Assembly (NCBI GenBank): GCA_021324915.1
Contig: JAJPIC010000012.1
Span: forward strand, 62,001-126,000
Source of the DNA: Beijerinckiaceae bacterium
GTDB lineage: Bacteria; Pseudomonadota; Alphaproteobacteria; Rhizobiales; Beijerinckiaceae
Reading direction: 5' to 3'
Length of the DNA stretch: 64,000 nt
The position numbers and the translations under genes were made by a program. How positions within the stretch are numbered: position 1 is the stretch's first letter; each line of letters starts with the position of its first letter. Positions 40,222-50,369 of the stretch are shown one piece after another. The notes under the pieces are model-generated. The model had not been told where the DNA came from. It saw nothing but the letters and a program-made list of their open reading frames with translations, and searched no databases.

Positions 40222-41142
40222 ATGTCCTTCGCTCCGCTCACAGCCCGTGCTTTTTCCCTCGAAGGCAAATTTGCGAACTGGCCAGCACGGTTCGCCGTGC
40301 TCGCCGCGCTCACCTTGCCGGTCGCCGCATGCGGGTCCTCGTTCGATTCGCTCGACTCTTTGAGTTCATTCAACCCGATGAACCTTTTCGGCGGCGAAAA
40401 GTACTCGCCCAAGGTCGAACCCGATACTGCCCCCGAGCTTCTCTATGACGAGGGTCTCGCCGACATCAACAAGAAGGACTACGACAAGGCGACCGACAAA
40501 TTCAAAGCGCTCGAAAAACAATATGAATATTCCCAATGGGAGCGCAAAGCGCTGCTCATGGAGACGTTCAGCCAATATCAAAACGGCAATTTCGATGACG
40601 CGATCGGCACTGCCCAGCGCTATATCGGCCGCTATTCCACCGCGCCCGACCTCGATTATGTCTATTATCTCGAGGCGATGTCCTATTATAACCAGATCCC
40701 GGACGTTTCCCGCGATCAGGATCGCGCGCAGAAGGCTTCGGTCGTCTTCGGCCAGATCGTCGACAAGTTCCCCAAATCCCAATATGCGGACGATGCGCGC
40801 TATAAATTGCAGGTCACGCGCGACCAGCTTGCCGGCCAGGAGATGATGGTCGGCCGCTTTTATCTGAACCGGCACGAATATACCGCGGCAATCAACCGGT
40901 TCCGCGACGTGCTCGCCAAGTATCAAACGACGCGGCATGCCCAGGAGGCGCTCGAGCGTTTGACGGAAGCCTATCTCGCTCTCGGGATCACGAATGAGGC
41001 GCAGACCGCGGCGGCGGTGCTCGGCCACAATTTCCCGGATTCGCCCTGGTACAAGGACGCCTATGCCCTTTTGCAAGGTGGCGGGCTGAAACCGCACGAA
41101 GACCCGACATCTTGGATTTCCAAGGCTTTCCACCTGAGCTAG
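40222..41142 (+). CDS. bamD: Outer membrane assembly lipoprotein BamD
   Basis: Lipobox-like LPVAACGSSFDSL; LLYDEGLADINKKDYDKATDKFKALEKQYEYSQWERKALLM TPR signature. Confidence 0.93.
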   Translation: MSFAPLTARAFSLEGKFANWPARFAVLAALTLPVAACGSSFDSLDSLSSFNPMNLFGGEKYSPKVEPDTAPELLYDEGLADINKKDYDKATDKFKALEKQYEYSQWERKALLMETFSQYQNGNFDDAIGTAQRYIGRYSTAPDLDYVYYLEAMSYYNQIPDVSRDQDRAQKASVVFGQIVDKFPKSQYADDARYKLQVTRDQLAGQEMMVGRFYLNRHEYTAAINRFRDVLAKYQTTRHAQEALERLTEAYLALGITNEAQTAAAVLGHNFPDSPWYKDAYALLQGGGLKPHEDPTSWISKAFHLS

Positions 41143-41219
41143 CCGGTTTTGCCGGCGACGCCCGCACGCTGCGCCCAAGACCGCTTGAATTCTTGCCCGA
41201 TTCGGGGTTCTGATCCCGC

Positions 41220-41234
41220 GTTCTCGTTTTCTTC
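41220..41234. promoter_or_regulatory. Candidate LexA-like box upstream of recN
   Basis: GTTC-TCGTTTT-CTTC, one mismatch from the alphaproteobacterial GTTC-N7-GTTC consensus. Confidence 0.35.
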
Positions 41235-41367
41235 CAGCGCGCGTGATCTCGCGGAAGGCGGAATCGCCGCAAGCCCGAGCCGCGGCGCTCAAAGTCAGGG
41301 AGAGAGCTCGATGGCTTCGTCTTTCGAAGCGTCGGGCTCTCCGCGCATATCGGCATAGGGTGGCCCC

Positions 41368-43038
41368 ATGCTCGTTCAGCTCGCAATTCGCGATATTGTG
41401 CTGATCGACAAGCTGGATCTCGAATTCGGCCGCGGCCTTACCGTGCTGACCGGAGAGACGGGCGCCGGAAAATCGATCCTGCTCGATGCGTTCGCCCTGA
41501 GCCTCGGGGGACGCGGCGACGGGTCCCTTGTGCGCCAGGGGGAACCGCAGGGCCAGGTCACCGCTGTGTTCGATCTGCCCTTGGACCACCCTGCAATCGC
41601 TGCCGCCCGCGCACAAGATATCGAGACCGAAGGCGAGCTCATCCTGCGGCGCCTGCAGATGGCGGACGGGCGCACCCGCGCCTTCGTCAATGATCAGCCG
41701 GTCAGTGCGCAGGCTTTGCGGGGAATTGCGCGCGAGCTCGTCGAGATCCACGGCCAGCACGACGATCGCGCGCTCATCAATTCCGACGTCCATCGCCAGC
41801 TGATCGACGCTTATGGCGGCCTTGGCCCGCAATGCGGGCGTGTACGCAGCGCATTCGGCCAATTGCGCGCCGCGCAAGCGGAGCTCGCCGCCGAGCAGAA
41901 ACGGCTCGAAAAGGCGCAGGCCGAGGCGGATTATCTACGCCACGCCCATCAAGAGCTTGTCGCGCTTGCACCGAAGCCGGAAGAAGAAGCAGCTTGCGCC
42001 ACGCGGCGCGCCGAGATGATGCAGGCCGAAAAGGTCAGCGCGGAATTGCGCGATGCAGCCGAAGCGGTCGGCGGCGAAGGCGCCCCACTCGCCGCAATGT
42101 CTTCGACGCTGCGGCGGCTGGAGCGGCGGCAGGCGCAAGCACCGGATCTCATCGGCCCGATTCTGTTGGCGCTCGATACGGCTCTTACCGCTTTCCATAA
42201 TGCAATCGAGGCGCTGGACGCGGCATTGCGTGCGGCAAATTACGACGCGGGCGAATTGGAGCGCGTGGAAGAACGGCTCTTTGCGCTACGCGCCGCAAGC
42301 CGCAAATATTCAGTTGCGGTCGATGACTTGCCGGCGCTCGCAGAACGGATCGCCGCCGATCTTGCCGCTCTCGATGCGGGTGAAATGCGCCTCGAATCGC
42401 TGCGCGAAACGGCGAAAGCAGCGCAGGCGGCCTATGACAGCGCCGCGACCGATCTTTCGGCGGCCCGTAAGCGCGCCGCGCGCGATCTCGAGCGCGCCGT
42501 CAACGCCGAGCTCCCGCCCCTAAAGCTCGAAGGCGCCGAATTCACCGTCAAGTTTCACAAAGAGTCCGCGGCACCGGGTCCCGACGGGATCGATCAGGTC
42601 GAATTCTGGGTCAAGACGAATCCCGGGACCAAGCCCGGGCCGCTCGGCAAGATTGCTTCGGGTGGTGAGCTTGCGCGATTCATGCTGGCGCTGAAAGTCG
42701 CCCTCGCCGACCGCGGCTCAGCCCCGACCCTCGTCTTCGACGAAATCGATGCAGGGGTTGGCGGCGCGGTCGCGGACGCGATCGGTCAGCGGCTTGCGCG
42801 CCTGGCTGCAGACGTTCAAGTGCTCGCGGTCACACATGCGCCGCAAGTGGCGGCGCAAGCTTTCGGCCATTTCCGCATCGTAAAAGACGCATTGGAGAAA
42901 GGCGCGCGCGTGGCAACGCGCGTCACCCATCTCGCGAAGGAGGCGCGCCGCGAGGAGATTGCGCGCATGCTGGCCGGTGCGACGATCACCGAGGAGGCGC
43001 GCGCCGCTGCCGGCCGGCTGCTGGAGCGAACCGGCTGA
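41368..43038 (+). CDS. recN: DNA repair protein RecN
   Basis: LVQLAIRDIVLIDKLDLEFGRGLTVLTGETGAGKSILLDAFALSLGGR, LVFDEIDAGVGGAVADAIGQRL. Confidence 0.97.
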   Translation: MLVQLAIRDIVLIDKLDLEFGRGLTVLTGETGAGKSILLDAFALSLGGRGDGSLVRQGEPQGQVTAVFDLPLDHPAIAAARAQDIETEGELILRRLQMADGRTRAFVNDQPVSAQALRGIARELVEIHGQHDDRALINSDVHRQLIDAYGGLGPQCGRVRSAFGQLRAAQAELAAEQKRLEKAQAEADYLRHAHQELVALAPKPEEEAACATRRAEMMQAEKVSAELRDAAEAVGGEGAPLAAMSSTLRRLERRQAQAPDLIGPILLALDTALTAFHNAIEALDAALRAANYDAGELERVEERLFALRAASRKYSVAVDDLPALAERIAADLAALDAGEMRLESLRETAKAAQAAYDSAATDLSAARKRAARDLERAVNAELPPLKLEGAEFTVKFHKESAAPGPDGIDQVEFWVKTNPGTKPGPLGKIASGGELARFMLALKVALADRGSAPTLVFDEIDAGVGGAVADAIGQRLARLAADVQVLAVTHAPQVAAQAFGHFRIVKDALEKGARVATRVTHLAKEARREEIARMLAGATITEEARAAAGRLLERTG

Positions 43039-43072
43039 TCGCGGGCAATCGAGCCGGAACGTCGGAGCACCA

Positions 43073-43415
43073 ATGAGCGTCAGCCCCGAGCGCGCGCGAA
43101 CCTTGGCTTTATCTTTGCCCTTCGGCGAGCGAGACGCCGCATTGGCATAGATCTGCCTTTCGCACGCCCCGCAAGATATTCGCGACGCTCGACAAAGAAG
43201 CGCGCGACCTCAACTTGATGTTCAACCAGGATCTTCGCGATTTCTATTGCGAACAAGCACCGCTCGCCTTCAGTCCCGTGCTGGGCGGTTGGGGACGCAT
43301 GGGCGCCACCCGCTGCGACCTCAAATCCGTGGACGAGCCTACGTTAATGTCTGCTTTGAAAGCGGCCCACCAGCTCGCCGCGCCGAAACCGAAGAGCCGG
43401 AAGGTCCGCGCCTAA
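43073..43415 (+). pseudogene. MmcQ/YjbR-family protein, frameshifted
   Basis: Two frames: MSVSPERARTLALSLP... then ETPHWHRSAFRTPRKIFATLDKEARDLNLMFNQD...LGGWGRMGATRCDLKSVDEPTLMSALKAAHQLAAPK; removing one nt near 43122-43128 restores a continuous ~113-aa ORF. Confidence 0.8.
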
Positions 43416-43948
43416 GGAGAGCCGTCGGTGATGAGGCCGCGCGGCGTCACGACGACCCATTTGTCACGGCGTTTCTCGATCGCCAGAACTTCCCCGACTC
43501 CCGGCAGCAACGATCCCCGCCTGATGCGATAGACATCGTCGCCGGCCACGACAATCGCCGCGCCGTCCTGAGCTTCGCGCAGCACATAAGTGCCGATGAT
43601 CGGCTCCGGCAGATCGCTAGCTTGGACCGATGGTTTCGCGGGGATGGCGCCAGTGGCCGTATAATCGATGTCGGCCTGTTCGCTCGCCGGCCTCCTCCCA
43701 TAATTGTTCGGCTCCGCGAAAATCATCAGGTGCTCTATGCCGCCGAACATCGGATGCGGATGATCGGTCGAGACCATGTAAGTCGCAAAGCTCGCCGAAA
43801 CCACGGCAGCGCAAATGCCGCCGCTGACGATCACCTTGTCGACGAAAGGAATGCCGCGCGGCCTCGGGCGGGCAAAGCCCTGCGCGGCAGATCGCATGAA
43901 GCGATCCGCTTTGGATTTGCGCCCTGAATTTCGCAGCGGTCCGGCCAT
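43412..43948 (-). CDS. Conserved hypothetical membrane-anchored protein at edge of flagellar cluster
   Basis: One TM (VIVSGGICAAVVSASFATYMVS) and C-terminal GDDVYRIRRGSLLPGVGEVLAIEKRRDKWVVVTPRGLI. Confidence 0.7.
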   Translation of the reverse strand: MAGPLRNSGRKSKADRFMRSAAQGFARPRPRGIPFVDKVIVSGGICAAVVSASFATYMVSTDHPHPMFGGIEHLMIFAEPNNYGRRPASEQADIDYTATGAIPAKPSVQASDLPEPIIGTYVLREAQDGAAIVVAGDDVYRIRRGSLLPGVGEVLAIEKRRDKWVVVTPRGLITDGSP

Positions 43949-43958
43949 TCAACCTGCC

Positions 43959-44003
43959 TTAGATCACGATGCTTTTTGAATCGGATCGATCCAAAAGCAC
44001 GCA
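43959..44003. repeat. Dispersed repeat module A
   Basis: ttagatcacgatgctttttgaatcggatcgatccaaaagcacg. Confidence 0.8.
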
Positions 44004-44009
44004 TTCGCG

Positions 44010-44426
44010 CTAGCGTCCGATAAACTCATGCGCCTCTTTGAACGACGCAAAGCGGCGCAGGCCGAGCAACGTCTCGACCTCCACCGAGCCGTCGCCGAAG
44101 AGGACATAGGGGCGGTCCTTGAGCCGGCCGCGCTGCACGACATTGACCGGACGAGAAAGGTTCTGCTGACCGGGCTTGGCCGTGCGTTCAAGCACGGTAT
44201 CGAAGAAATTCTTCAATGCACCGAAACCCGTCTGCAGCGCGCCGAGAACCGCAAGTCCGAAGCCGGTGAGAATCGTGGCCTGCGCGATGACAGGCAGATC
44301 GAACGGCAGAGCCCCGTGGCCGAGCAATTTTGCGACGATCTCGACGGTCGGTGCGCCGGAAAGAAGCAGCGCCCAGCCGAGCGCCACGACCATGAGACCG
44401 ATCCAGGTCATTTTATCAAAAGACAT
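44010..44426 (-). CDS. Hypothetical two-TM membrane protein
   Basis: WIGLMVVALGWALLLSG and ATILTGFGLAVLGALQTGFGALK hydrophobic segments; strand-consistent with the flagellar cluster. Confidence 0.6.
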   Translation of the reverse strand: MSFDKMTWIGLMVVALGWALLLSGAPTVEIVAKLLGHGALPFDLPVIAQATILTGFGLAVLGALQTGFGALKNFFDTVLERTAKPGQQNLSRPVNVVQRGRLKDRPYVLFGDGSVEVETLLGLRRFASFKEAHEFIGR

Positions 44427-44451
44427 TCTAGCCTCCGTCCTGCGACGCGGT

Positions 44452-44901
44452 TCACTTGGAAATCTCGTTCTTCGGAACGAAATTGAGCGCTTGCACGAGC
44501 ACGTCCTTGATCACTTTGGCGTTGAGCCTCTGATTGACCTTTTGCACGAGCGCCGCGGTCAATGCGCCGACGTCGTATTTTTCCAGATGATGGAAATCGA
44601 GATTGGGGTCGGAATAGATGATGCGGAAGGCTTCGTCGTCGAGATAGACTTCCGGCGGGATCGTATCGCGCGGCGCGTTATCGGCGTAAGTGTAGCCGAG
44701 CTGCACCACGACATAGCCTTGAACGGCGCCACCCGCGATCATCGGCACATTGATGGGCTGCATTTTCTCATATTGCAGCTTCTCGGCTGGATGGTCGGGA
44801 ACGACGACGTCCACGTGGTTCAGCTTCCAGGTCGCCGCCGCATAGGCGCTCGCCGCGGTCAGCAGCGAAATCCAGACGCAGCTTGCGATGACCTTCATCA
44901 T
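44452..44901 (-). CDS. Exported FliL-like protein (tentative)
   Basis: Signal-like N-terminus; VPMIAGGAVQGYVVVQLGYTYAD...DEAFRIIYSDPNLDFHHLEKYDVGALTAALVQKVNQRL resembles FliL C-terminal region. Confidence 0.5.
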   Translation of the reverse strand: MMKVIASCVWISLLTAASAYAAATWKLNHVDVVVPDHPAEKLQYEKMQPINVPMIAGGAVQGYVVVQLGYTYADNAPRDTIPPEVYLDDEAFRIIYSDPNLDFHHLEKYDVGALTAALVQKVNQRLNAKVIKDVLVQALNFVPKNEISK

Positions 44902-45305
44902 GGCCGCCGCACCATCTTGTTGGCCGAGGCCGTATAGGTTCCGTCGGAGTCGTTCTCCTCGATCGTGCGCGCAATCAGTGCGCAGACCTGGCGCACCGCT
45001 TTGAGATGAATGTCGAGGACCGCGAGATTCTTTTCCAGCTTGGCGCGCAGGCGTTCGAGATCGGATACCATTTCAGCATCGAGCTGCGCCTGGCCAAGCG
45101 CGCGTATGACGCGGTTGAATTCGAGAAGCGCATGAGTCTTCTTGTGATTGAACTCGGCGAAATCGATCGGATGATAGCGTTGCAGGCTTTCGGTCTCGAG
45201 CTCGATGAGGCGCTCGATGCGCTCGATCGTGCGCGCGAAGGCGTCGCGCGCAGCCGCGGCGCGAAGCCTTTCCCCCGTTCCAACTCCGCTGTCCTGCCTG
45301 ATCAT
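44898..45305 (-). CDS. FlgN-like flagellar helical protein (tentative)
   Basis: All-helical 135 aa (RIERLIELETESLQRYHPIDFAEFNHKKTHALLEFNRVIRAL); operon position. Confidence 0.45.
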   Translation of the reverse strand: MIRQDSGVGTGERLRAAAARDAFARTIERIERLIELETESLQRYHPIDFAEFNHKKTHALLEFNRVIRALGQAQLDAEMVSDLERLRAKLEKNLAVLDIHLKAVRQVCALIARTIEENDSDGTYTASANKMVRRP

Positions 45306-45327
45306 GCGTGCGAATCCGTCAATTCAT

Positions 45328-45834
45328 TCACGAACGTCTTGATGCCGCCGCGCCGGCCGCGGCGAGCGAACTATTGAGCTCTATATGATGAGACCGGTGC
45401 GCCCCGCGTTTCGGTCCTACGCCAAGGTCGACATGTTTCGACAGATCGGTTCCCAATTCTTGGGCCAACATGGATTTCCAAACGCTGGCGCCGGCCTCTT
45501 CGCCGAAAAATTCGTCGCTGTCAGGCAGCATGTTTTCAACGAGGCTCTGCAGAACGAGCGCCTCGATTCCCCGATAGGCCTGGACCTCCGCCTTGTTCGG
45601 CTGATCCGCATCCGTCGCGGCGGGCATCTTGGCAGCAAAGCTCAGCTCGGTCGTTGGAAGAGCGGGCGTGGGAGCCGGCGATTCCACGCCGTCCAGCACC
45701 CCTGTGAAACCTTCCTCATCTACGCTCGGATCGGCAGCGATCCGCGCGAGCCGCTCTGCCGCCGCCGAGGATTTGGTCGGATCGGCGGCCCGCGCAACAT
45801 CGAGCAGAAGGTCGGAAGGCGGCTTGATCGACAC
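45328..45834 (-). CDS. Rod-binding protein (FlgJ N-terminal-like)
   Basis: YRGIEALVLQSLVENMLPDSDEFFGEEAGASVWKSMLAQELGTDLSK matches the rod-binding domain pattern. Confidence 0.75.
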   Translation of the reverse strand: MSIKPPSDLLLDVARAADPTKSSAAAERLARIAADPSVDEEGFTGVLDGVESPAPTPALPTTELSFAAKMPAATDADQPNKAEVQAYRGIEALVLQSLVENMLPDSDEFFGEEAGASVWKSMLAQELGTDLSKHVDLGVGPKRGAHRSHHIELNSSLAAAGAAASRRS

Positions 45835-45939
45835 GTGGCACTCTCTTCGCGCGAGCCCCTGCCCCGCGGCTCGCTGGGGCGGAACGCCTCCGGCCGCGCC
45901 GAAGCGCCTTCCGCTTCGAGTGAGGATGTGGCATCGACC

Positions 45940-46335
45940 TTACGGGAGGCTTGCGCGGCGACGGTTGGTCTCGGCTTCGATCGCCTCGTCGAGTTCCCGC
46001 CGCTCTTTGAGCCTGCGCCAATCCTCGGCGACTTCTTCGAGCAGACGTTCGGTCTGGTGCACGCGCCGCATGGATTGGAGGAGGCGCTCGGCTTCCTCGT
46101 CCCTCTCCTGCTCGAATCGCTTCCTGGCGCGCCCGAGCGCTCGCAGCCTATCCGTGATCGTTTTGGTATAGGCGGGGGTGAAGACGTGGTCTTCGTCGAG
46201 ATAGGAGACGAGCCGCTCTTCATTTGCCTGCACCGTCTGAAGTTGCGTGTTCAGTGCGGCGAGTCTCAGTTCCGCGATCCGGCGAAGATCGCGCTGAACG
46301 GCCAGGATGCGACGGAGAGAGTCGAGCCTTTGCAT
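45940..46335 (-). CDS. FliJ-like coiled-coil flagellar protein
   Basis: Highly charged coiled coil next to fliR/flhA. Confidence 0.5.
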   Translation of the reverse strand: MQRLDSLRRILAVQRDLRRIAELRLAALNTQLQTVQANEERLVSYLDEDHVFTPAYTKTITDRLRALGRARKRFEQERDEEAERLLQSMRRVHQTERLLEEVAEDWRRLKERRELDEAIEAETNRRRASLP

Positions 46336-46338
46336 GCG

Positions 46339-47094
46339 TCAGCCGTGGCGAAGCCAGGCTGTAAACCCGGCCATGAAGAGATCCATGATCTGCCTGAAGG
46401 TGAAATAAAGGAGGAAGAGCCCGCCTGCGACTACGAACGGCGCCGAGACGAAATAGACTTGAACCTGCGGGGTGAGCTTGTTGAGCAAGCCGATCGCGAG
46501 GTTCACGATCAGCGCGAAGAGAATGAACGGGCTCGCGATCCGCAGCGCGAGAAAAAAGGCCTTGGAAAAGCAATCTGCCACCTGGATGAGACCGAATTGC
46601 GCGCCGAAACCGGCCGCGACGGGCAAAGCGCGATAGGAGGCCACAAGCCCGCGCAGCACCTCCCAATGCTGATCGGTGATGAAGAGCAAGGTCGTCGCAA
46701 AGAAGGTCAGAAGCGTAGCGACCGACGGCAAAGGCTCGTTCTCATCGATCGGCGCGCCTAGCCCATTGGCGAGACCGATCTGCATGGCGATTGCCATGCC
46801 CAAAGTTTCGAGCGCCGCGAAGAAAACGCGCCCCATCAGCCCGATCATGCCGCCGATCATCAATTCGGAGATGATGAGGCGCGCGAGGCCCAGAAGCGGA
46901 ATGCCGGTCACGATCTTCTCGAGCGGGGGCCCAAGGAAGGGCGTGAGCGCCAGAGTGACGGCAAGGCAGAGGAACAAGCGAACGTTCACGGGGATGCGCG
47001 GGCTCGAGAAACCGGGCATCAGCATGAGGCAGGCGCCGATGCGGCAGAAGAGAATGAGCGCGGGAAGAACAACGGTAGCGCCGATTGAATTCAA
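46339..47094 (-). CDS. fliR: Flagellar biosynthetic protein FliR
   Basis: [42 protein letters not shown]. Confidence 0.95.
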   Translation of the reverse strand: MNSIGATVVLPALILFCRIGACLMLMPGFSSPRIPVNVRLFLCLAVTLALTPFLGPPLEKIVTGIPLLGLARLIISELMIGGMIGLMGRVFFAALETLGMAIAMQIGLANGLGAPIDENEPLPSVATLLTFFATTLLFITDQHWEVLRGLVASYRALPVAAGFGAQFGLIQVADCFSKAFFLALRIASPFILFALIVNLAIGLLNKLTPQVQVYFVSAPFVVAGGLFLLYFTFRQIMDLFMAGFTAWLRHG

Positions 47095-49175
47095 GAGATC
47101 GTCCCGAGCGACTTGATCTCGACTCCGCGCGCGATTTCGAGATGCGAGAGGACCGGCAGAGTGGCAAAGAGCCGCTCGACCACCATGCGCACGTAAGGCC
47201 GGGCCTCCGGAGTCGTCACCAGAACGAAGATATGGCCCTTGTCCATGCGTTCGCGGATTGCGACCGATGCCTCATGGCCGAATTGCTCGACCATGCCCGG
47301 GTCAAGGTCGAATTCGACGACTTCTCCCTTCGCGTCGCGTTTGAGGCTTTGATGGAACGCAAGATCCCAGCGGTTGCCGAGCCGCAGAACCTTGAGCACG
47401 CCGCCGTCCAAGAGGTCGCCGCAAATCTGCTGCGCGATCCGCATGCGCACATGTTCCGTGACCTGTTCGGCGCGCCGCACATGCGGCGCGATCTCGGCGA
47501 TCGCCTCCAAGATCAAATGCAAATTCCTGATCGAGACACGTTCGGCAAGCAGAAGCTTCAGGACCGCTTGCAGGCCGGAATAAGAGATTTGCGAAGGGCA
47601 AATGTCGTCGAGCAGCCGCTTATACTCGGGCCCCAGCCGATCGAACAGCGCTCGCATGTCCTTGTAAGAGAGGAGCTGCGAAAGATTGTTGCGGATGACC
47701 TCGCTCAAATGCGTCAGAAGGACCGACATGTTGTCGACGCCTTCGAAGCCCTGCCGCTTCAGTTCTGCCGCATAAGCTTCCGATACCGAGACGGCCTTCA
47801 TGCCGAAGGCCGGCTCGCGCACGTCTTCGCCCGGCAAGTCCGGCTTGCGCCCGTCGCCCACGATGACGAGGAGATGGCCGATCTGCACGCTCTGCGAGGC
47901 GACCACGGTGCCATGAATTTTGATCTGATAGGATTTCGCCGGGATCGCGAGGGAATCCGCGACTTTGATGTCGGGAACCACGAAACCATATTGTTGCGCG
48001 AACTTGCGCCGCATCTTCGTCACGCGCACCGCAAGTTCGCCTTGCGCTGCGAGCAAGCGAGTTGCGAGCTGCTTGCCGAGGCAGAGCTCGATCTCGACCG
48101 ACTTCAAGGATTCTTTGATCGATTCCTTGGCCTCTTTCTGCGCGCGCTGTTCGGCAAGCGCCGCCGAGGCGCTTTCGGCCGCGCGTTGCCGGGCGAGCTG
48201 GTTCGGAATCGCATAAGCGGCAAAGCCCAACAGCCCGCCGAGCAGAGCAAAGGGAAAGAACGGCAGGCCCGGAATGCAGCCGAGCATGAACATCAGCGCC
48301 GAGGCAACGTATAGGGCCCTCGGATATTTCACCAATTGACCGAGGACCGCCTGATGCGCCGACCCCCTCGTCCCGCCCTTCGAGACGAGGAGACCGGCGG
48401 CCAGCGAGACGATCAGCGCCGGGATTTGCGTCACGAGACCGTCGCCGACCGAGAGTTTGGTGAAGACATCCGCCGCCTCGGAGAGCGGCATGTTGTGGCG
48501 CGTTGCGCCGATCACGATGCCGCCGAAAATATTCACCGCCAGGATGATGAGCCCGGCAATGGCATCGCCGCGCACGAACTTGGAAGCGCCGTCCATGGAA
48601 CCGAAAAAGGCGCTCTCTTCCTCGAGCTCGCGGCGTCTGCGCTGCGCTTCCTTCTCGTCGATCGTGCCGGCCGAGAGGTCCGCGTCGATCGCCATTTGCT
48701 TGCCGGGGATGGCGTCGAGCGTGAACCTTGCGCCGACTTCGGCGATGCGGGTCGCGCCCTTCGTGATGACCACGAAATTGACCGTGATCAATATCGCAAA
48801 GACGATGAGCCCGATGACGAAATCGCCGCTCATCACAAGTCTTGAAAATCCGGCGATGACATAGCCGGCGGCCGTCGTTCCCTCCGGCCCGTTCGACAAG
48901 ATGAGGCGCGTCGTTGCGATGTTGAGCGATAGGCGCAACAGGGTTGCGACAAGCAAGACGGTCGGGAAGGAAGAGAAATCGAGCGGGCGCTGAATCCACA
49001 GCGCAACCATGAGAATCAAGACCGCGAAGGCGATCGAAAACGCGAGCCCGACATCGATGATGAAGGGCGGGATCGGCAGAAAGAAGACCGAAAGAATGGC
49101 AATGATGCCGGCGGCGAAGCCGAGATCCTTGCCACCTTTTCCTTCGCTCAGCGCAGGCGCGTCGGCCGCTGCCAT
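47091..49175 (-). CDS. flhA: Flagellar biosynthesis protein FlhA
   Basis: [62 protein letters not shown] and [17 protein letters not shown]-type motif. Confidence 0.97.
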   Translation of the reverse strand: MAAADAPALSEGKGGKDLGFAAGIIAILSVFFLPIPPFIIDVGLAFSIAFAVLILMVALWIQRPLDFSSFPTVLLVATLLRLSLNIATTRLILSNGPEGTTAAGYVIAGFSRLVMSGDFVIGLIVFAILITVNFVVITKGATRIAEVGARFTLDAIPGKQMAIDADLSAGTIDEKEAQRRRRELEEESAFFGSMDGASKFVRGDAIAGLIILAVNIFGGIVIGATRHNMPLSEAADVFTKLSVGDGLVTQIPALIVSLAAGLLVSKGGTRGSAHQAVLGQLVKYPRALYVASALMFMLGCIPGLPFFPFALLGGLLGFAAYAIPNQLARQRAAESASAALAEQRAQKEAKESIKESLKSVEIELCLGKQLATRLLAAQGELAVRVTKMRRKFAQQYGFVVPDIKVADSLAIPAKSYQIKIHGTVVASQSVQIGHLLVIVGDGRKPDLPGEDVREPAFGMKAVSVSEAYAAELKRQGFEGVDNMSVLLTHLSEVIRNNLSQLLSYKDMRALFDRLGPEYKRLLDDICPSQISYSGLQAVLKLLLAERVSIRNLHLILEAIAEIAPHVRRAEQVTEHVRMRIAQQICGDLLDGGVLKVLRLGNRWDLAFHQSLKRDAKGEVVEFDLDPGMVEQFGHEASVAIRERMDKGHIFVLVTTPEARPYVRMVVERLFATLPVLSHLEIARGVEIKSLGTIS

Positions 49176-49203
49176 GCTTCACCCTTCCCCGACGCGCGGC
49201 GGC

Positions 49204-49470
49204 TCAATAGCCCATCTGGATGCGCGAATAGACCTGCTCGGTAAAGACATACATCTGCCCGCCGATGAACGAGGCCGCCAGAGTCAACGCAACGAGCACG
49301 ACGACGATTTTCGGCACGAAGGTCAGCGTCATCTCCTGGATTTGCGTCAGCGCTTGGAAAAGCGCGACGCCGAGTCCGACGACCATAGCCGCACCCACGG
49401 CAGGCCCCGAGACGACGATGATCGTCCAGATTGCCGAACGTGCGAGTTCGAGCGCGTCCGCTTCGTTCAT
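49204..49470 (-). CDS. fliQ: Flagellar biosynthetic protein FliQ
   Basis: 88 aa, two TM; LGVALFQALTQIQEMTLTFVPKIV. Confidence 0.95.
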   Translation of the reverse strand: MNEADALELARSAIWTIIVVSGPAVGAAMVVGLGVALFQALTQIQEMTLTFVPKIVVVLVALTLAASFIGGQMYVFTEQVYSRIQMGY

Positions 49471-49472
49471 GG

Positions 49473-49940
49473 TTACTCGATGGTCACGCCGACCGGCAAA
49501 GTGAATTGGCTGGCATCGCTCAGCGTCGTGCTTGTCGCCGCGCTGCTGCCGGTCGTCAGCGAAATCGTGCTGCCGTCGCTCAACGTGCCGGTGACGCTTC
49601 CGTCGGAGGCCAGATTGACCGAGACGATCGTGCCGGTGGTCTTGCCGTCGGCGGAGGTCACCGTCTGCCCGATCATCTGTTCGGCCTGCGTGAGCGCGGT
49701 CGAAGTCAGCAAAGTGTCGAGCTTCGAATTGGTCTGGATCTGCTGCTCCACCTGCGAGAACGACGCGAGCTGGCTCATATATTGAGTTGGATCGGTCGGA
49801 TTGGTCGGATCCTGGTTCTGCAACTCGGCAACGAGCAATTGCAGAAACTGATTGTAGTTGACGGATGCTGCGGCTGCCGTGCTCGCGTTGGGCGAGGAAT
49901 TGGAGCTCGACGAAACCGGAGTGGTGGCGCCTACAGTCAT
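49473..49940 (-). CDS. flgD: Flagellar hook assembly protein FlgD
   Basis: NYNQFLQLLVAELQNQDPTNPTDPTQYMSQLASFSQVEQQIQTN. Confidence 0.95.
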   Translation of the reverse strand: MTVGATTPVSSSSNSSPNASTAAAASVNYNQFLQLLVAELQNQDPTNPTDPTQYMSQLASFSQVEQQIQTNSKLDTLLTSTALTQAEQMIGQTVTSADGKTTGTIVSVNLASDGSVTGTLSDGSTISLTTGSSAATSTTLSDASQFTLPVGVTIE

Positions 49941-49950
49941 GTTTGCCTCC

Positions 49951-50361
49951 TCAAGCCGCCGCTTCCGGCACGGCCGAATTGCTCTTGTTGAGGATTTCCG
50001 CCTCCATCGGCAGGAGCGCGCGGATCGCCTTCAATGCATCGAACTTGCGGTTTTCTGCAACGAGCCTCTCGGCATTGGAGAGGCCCGCCTGCATTTCCGG
50101 ATCTTCGAAATTCTCTCTGTTCGTCTTCAAGGCCTGCGCGAACATCTCGCGAGCGGCGGGCGTGTCGGCCGGATTCATGAGCATGATCTGCACGATGAAA
50201 TAGAGCTGGCGCAACGGCGTCGTCACGTCGCCGACATTCATCACATGCGCTTCGAGAAGGAACGTCGCATCATTGAGCAGTTCGAGCGAAACTTTGCGGT
50301 CGGCCCGCAGGACCGCTCCGTTGATGTAGAATTTCTCGCCGGTGCGCAGGGAAATGTGCAT
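49951..50361 (-). CDS. flbT: Flagellar biosynthesis repressor FlbT
   Basis: HISLRTGEKFYINGAVLRADRKVSLELLNDATFLLEAHVM is the FlbT signature. Confidence 0.95.
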   Translation of the reverse strand: MHISLRTGEKFYINGAVLRADRKVSLELLNDATFLLEAHVMNVGDVTTPLRQLYFIVQIMLMNPADTPAAREMFAQALKTNRENFEDPEMQAGLSNAERLVAENRKFDALKAIRALLPMEAEILNKSNSAVPEAAA

Positions 50362-50369
50362 TCATCGCC

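Noticed and set aside
40366-41877. 503-aa minus-strand ORF over bamD/recN
   Set aside because: Overlaps two confident genes on the opposite strand; no conserved motif.
45385-48314. Plus-strand ORFs of 458 and 409 aa across flagellar genes
   Set aside because: Antisense to FlgJ-like/FliJ-like/FliR/FlhA; shadow ORFs.
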